Source of the DNA: an uncultured Fibrobacterota bacterium
Lineage (GTDB): Bacteria; Fibrobacterota; Chitinivibrionia; Chitinivibrionales; CAIOZP01
Length of the DNA stretch: 7,306 nt
Assembly: GCA_903862805.1 (NCBI GenBank)
Contig: CAIOZP010000142.1
Span: 1-7,306 of the forward strand
Direction: 5' to 3'
Shown: piece by piece, positions 6,197-7,306 of the stretch
Numbering within the stretch: position 1 is the first letter of the stretch
How the letters are laid out: each line of letters starts with the position of its first letter
The notes under the pieces: model-generated
What the model saw: only the letters and a program-made list of their open reading frames with translations
Databases searched by the model: none
What the model was told of the DNA's origin: nothing
Position numbers and translations under genes: made by a program

Positions 6197-6535
6197 ATGG
6201 CTGTTCCGGAAAAAGTATGTGCTGTCTCCGACATAGCAGACGGAGCGATGAAGGTTTTCACTGTTGGTGGCAAGGAAATACTTGTCGCAAATGTCGGTGG
6301 GATATTCCATGCTGTGCAAGCGAAATGTCCACACATGAAGGCCAATCTCGTGAAAGGCAAAATCGAAAATGGCGTGTTGATCTGCCCGATGCACGGCGCA
6401 AGATTCGATCTTACAACGGGGAAATTGATGAAGGATGTATCATGGCTCATCAGTAAACTGACCTTCCACGGTGCGAAAGATATTGAAAGTTTCGCAGTCA
6501 CAGTTGACGGCAATGACCTGAAAGTTACCGTTTGA
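6197..6535 (+). CDS. Small Rieske [2Fe-2S] ferredoxin-like protein
   Basis: 112 residues, consisting of one Rieske domain. Cluster ligands are complete: CPH (Cys44, His46) and CPMH (Cys63, His66), giving C-X-H-X16-C-X2-H. HGARFDLTTGKL (66-77) matches the conserved strand after the second ligand pair. There is no signal peptide, Tat motif or membrane anchor, which fits the soluble ferredoxin / NirD-like group and not the cytochrome bc complex protein. Expected role: one-electron carrier, either a ferredoxin for a Rieske oxygenase or a small subunit of another redox enzyme; no partner oxygenase, reductase or nitrite reductase gene lies in the window. The first pair is followed by MKANLVKG, more basic than the usual QGAPLSEG. 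The gene is bounded by terminators on both sides, so it is probably a single-gene transcript. Confidence 0.93.
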   Translation: MAVPEKVCAVSDIADGAMKVFTVGGKEILVANVGGIFHAVQAKCPHMKANLVKGKIENGVLICPMHGARFDLTTGKLMKDVSWLISKLTFHGAKDIESFAVTVDGNDLKVTV

Positions 6536-6578
6536 TTTTCAGAACAAAGGTTCAGATGTAAAGAAGACTTCTCTGTTG

Positions 6579-6622
6579 GGCGAATGCCGATTCGATTACC
6601 CATCGGCTTCGCCTTTTCTTTT
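6579..6622 (+). terminator. Intrinsic terminator after the Rieske gene
   Basis: GGCGAATGCCGAT (6579-6591) pairs with ATCGGCTTCGCC (6602-6613) with one bulged base, around a 10-base loop, followed by TTTTCTTTT (6614-6622). It lies about 45 bases past the stop codon. This separates the Rieske gene from trmFO downstream. Confidence 0.88.
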
Positions 6623-6710
6623 AAAACCAAATATCATACTGATGCCCTTAATCCGAATTTGTATTTTCCTGCCGGATTTAAATCAGCTGTTTCCAAAGGC
6701 ATCAAAGAAA

Positions 6711-7306
6711 ATGGAAATCGATAAAAAAAGAATCTCGATAATCGGCGCCGGTCTCGCAGGTTCCGAAGCCGCTCTTGTTTTGGCGTCTCACAATTTTGCT
6801 GTCGAACTTTACGAGATGCGACCTGTCAAAACAACACCGGCGCACACGACCGATCTTCCTGCGGAACTGGTGTGTTCAAACTCGCTCAAGTCGGATAAGC
6901 TTCCCGGTGCTCATGGGATTCTAAAGGCAGAGTTGAATATGCTCGGCAGCCCGCTTTTGTCAATCGCAGAAAAGTGCCGTGTTCCGGCGGGTTCGGCTTT
7001 GGCGGTTGACAGGACGCTGTTCGGGCAGGCTGTGCTTGCGGCAATCGAGGCGGAACAGAATATCAAACTTATACGCGCCGAGTGTTGCGAGCCGCCAACC
7101 GATACCAGGCTTTGCCTTATAGCCGCAGGGCCGCTTGCTTCCGATGGAATTACGGCATGGATCGCCGCCAATTTTTCCGAGCAATCGTTAAACTTTTATG
7201 ATGCGATTGCGCCGGTTGTTTCTGCGGATTCAATCGACATGAATATTGCTTTTCGTGCGGCACGCTGGGACAAAAACGAGGCCGATGGCGACTACATAAA
7301 CTGCCC
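6711..7306 (+). CDS. trmFO: TrmFO, folate/FAD-dependent tRNA (uracil-54-C5)-methyltransferase, N-terminal part
   Basis: 198 complete codons plus two bases before the window ends; the full protein is usually about 435-450 residues, so under half is present. It makes 5-methyluridine at position 54 of the tRNA T-loop, using methylene-tetrahydrofolate as the carbon donor and FAD as reductant. Visible marks: the dinucleotide-binding GAGLAGSEAA (12-21) after the first strand, ELVCSNSLKSDKLPGAHGILKAE (from 52), where Cys55 matches the conserved cysteine of the family, FYDAIAPVVSADSIDM (162-177), and YINCP at the edge. ATG 6711 is chosen because it puts the FAD-binding strand directly at the N-terminus and has AAAGG at 6695-6699, though 11 bases away. 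An in-frame ATG at 6642 would add 23 atypical residues without a ribosome site. It lies behind a terminator, so it starts a new transcription unit whose promoter I could not define. Confidence 0.96.
   Translation, partial: MEIDKKRISIIGAGLAGSEAALVLASHNFAVELYEMRPVKTTPAHTTDLPAELVCSNSLKSDKLPGAHGILKAELNMLGSPLLSIAEKCRVPAGSALAVDRTLFGQAVLAAIEAEQNIKLIRAECCEPPTDTRLCLIAAGPLASDGITAWIAANFSEQSLNFYDAIAPVVSADSIDMNIAFRAARWDKNEADGDYINC

Noticed and set aside
6642..6710. Longer trmFO beginning at ATG 6642
   Set aside because: No ribosome site, and the added residues would push the FAD-binding strand away from the N-terminus, unlike the family.

Overview
The window carries six recognisable protein-coding genes, all on the + strand, after about 760 bases without a convincing gene. 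The organism is a bacterium of middling GC. The transketolase resembles, from memory, the form found in Bacteroidota and relatives (SDGG and QEEISQG around the thiamine-diphosphate site), and a TrmFO-type folate-dependent tRNA methyltransferase is present. Together these hint at the wider FCB group or a neighbouring candidate phylum. That placement is an inference from motif memory, not a search.

Layout. 1-354: no secure gene. A minus-strand reading frame stays open from about 271 to the left edge but has no good start, and a nested inverted repeat lies at 51-85. 355-530: four copies plus a fragment of a 42-bp tandem repeat, each built of two related 21-bp halves. 531-766: leader with short hairpins, no clear promoter. 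767-3788: three tightly overlapping genes: a GT4 glycosyltransferase, an eight-helix membrane protein of the LPG-synthase-TM/YbhN flippase-like family, and a GT2 polyprenyl-phosphate glycosyltransferase with two C-terminal helices. 3789-3990: intergenic, with imperfect inverted repeats. 3991-6051: full-length transketolase, closed by an intrinsic terminator. 6197-6535: a small Rieske [2Fe-2S] protein with a strong Shine-Dalgarno site, followed by a second intrinsic terminator. 6711 to the right edge: the N-terminal 198 codons of trmFO, cut by the window.

How the genes fit together. The first three form one translationally coupled operon that looks like a lipid-linked sugar module: sugar transfer to a polyprenyl phosphate at the membrane (GT2), a membrane protein of a family linked to lipid handling or flipping, and a cytoplasmic GT4 that extends or makes the glycan or glycolipid. 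The product cannot be read from sequence. Transketolase (pentose phosphate pathway), the Rieske protein (electron transfer) and TrmFO (tRNA m5U54) are separate functions. The two terminators show that the Rieske gene is its own transcription unit.

No complete new defence or mobile system is visible. The least explained elements are the 42/21-bp phased repeat ahead of the glycosyltransferase operon, the open minus-strand frame at the left edge, and the Rieske gene with no oxygenase or reductase partner nearby.
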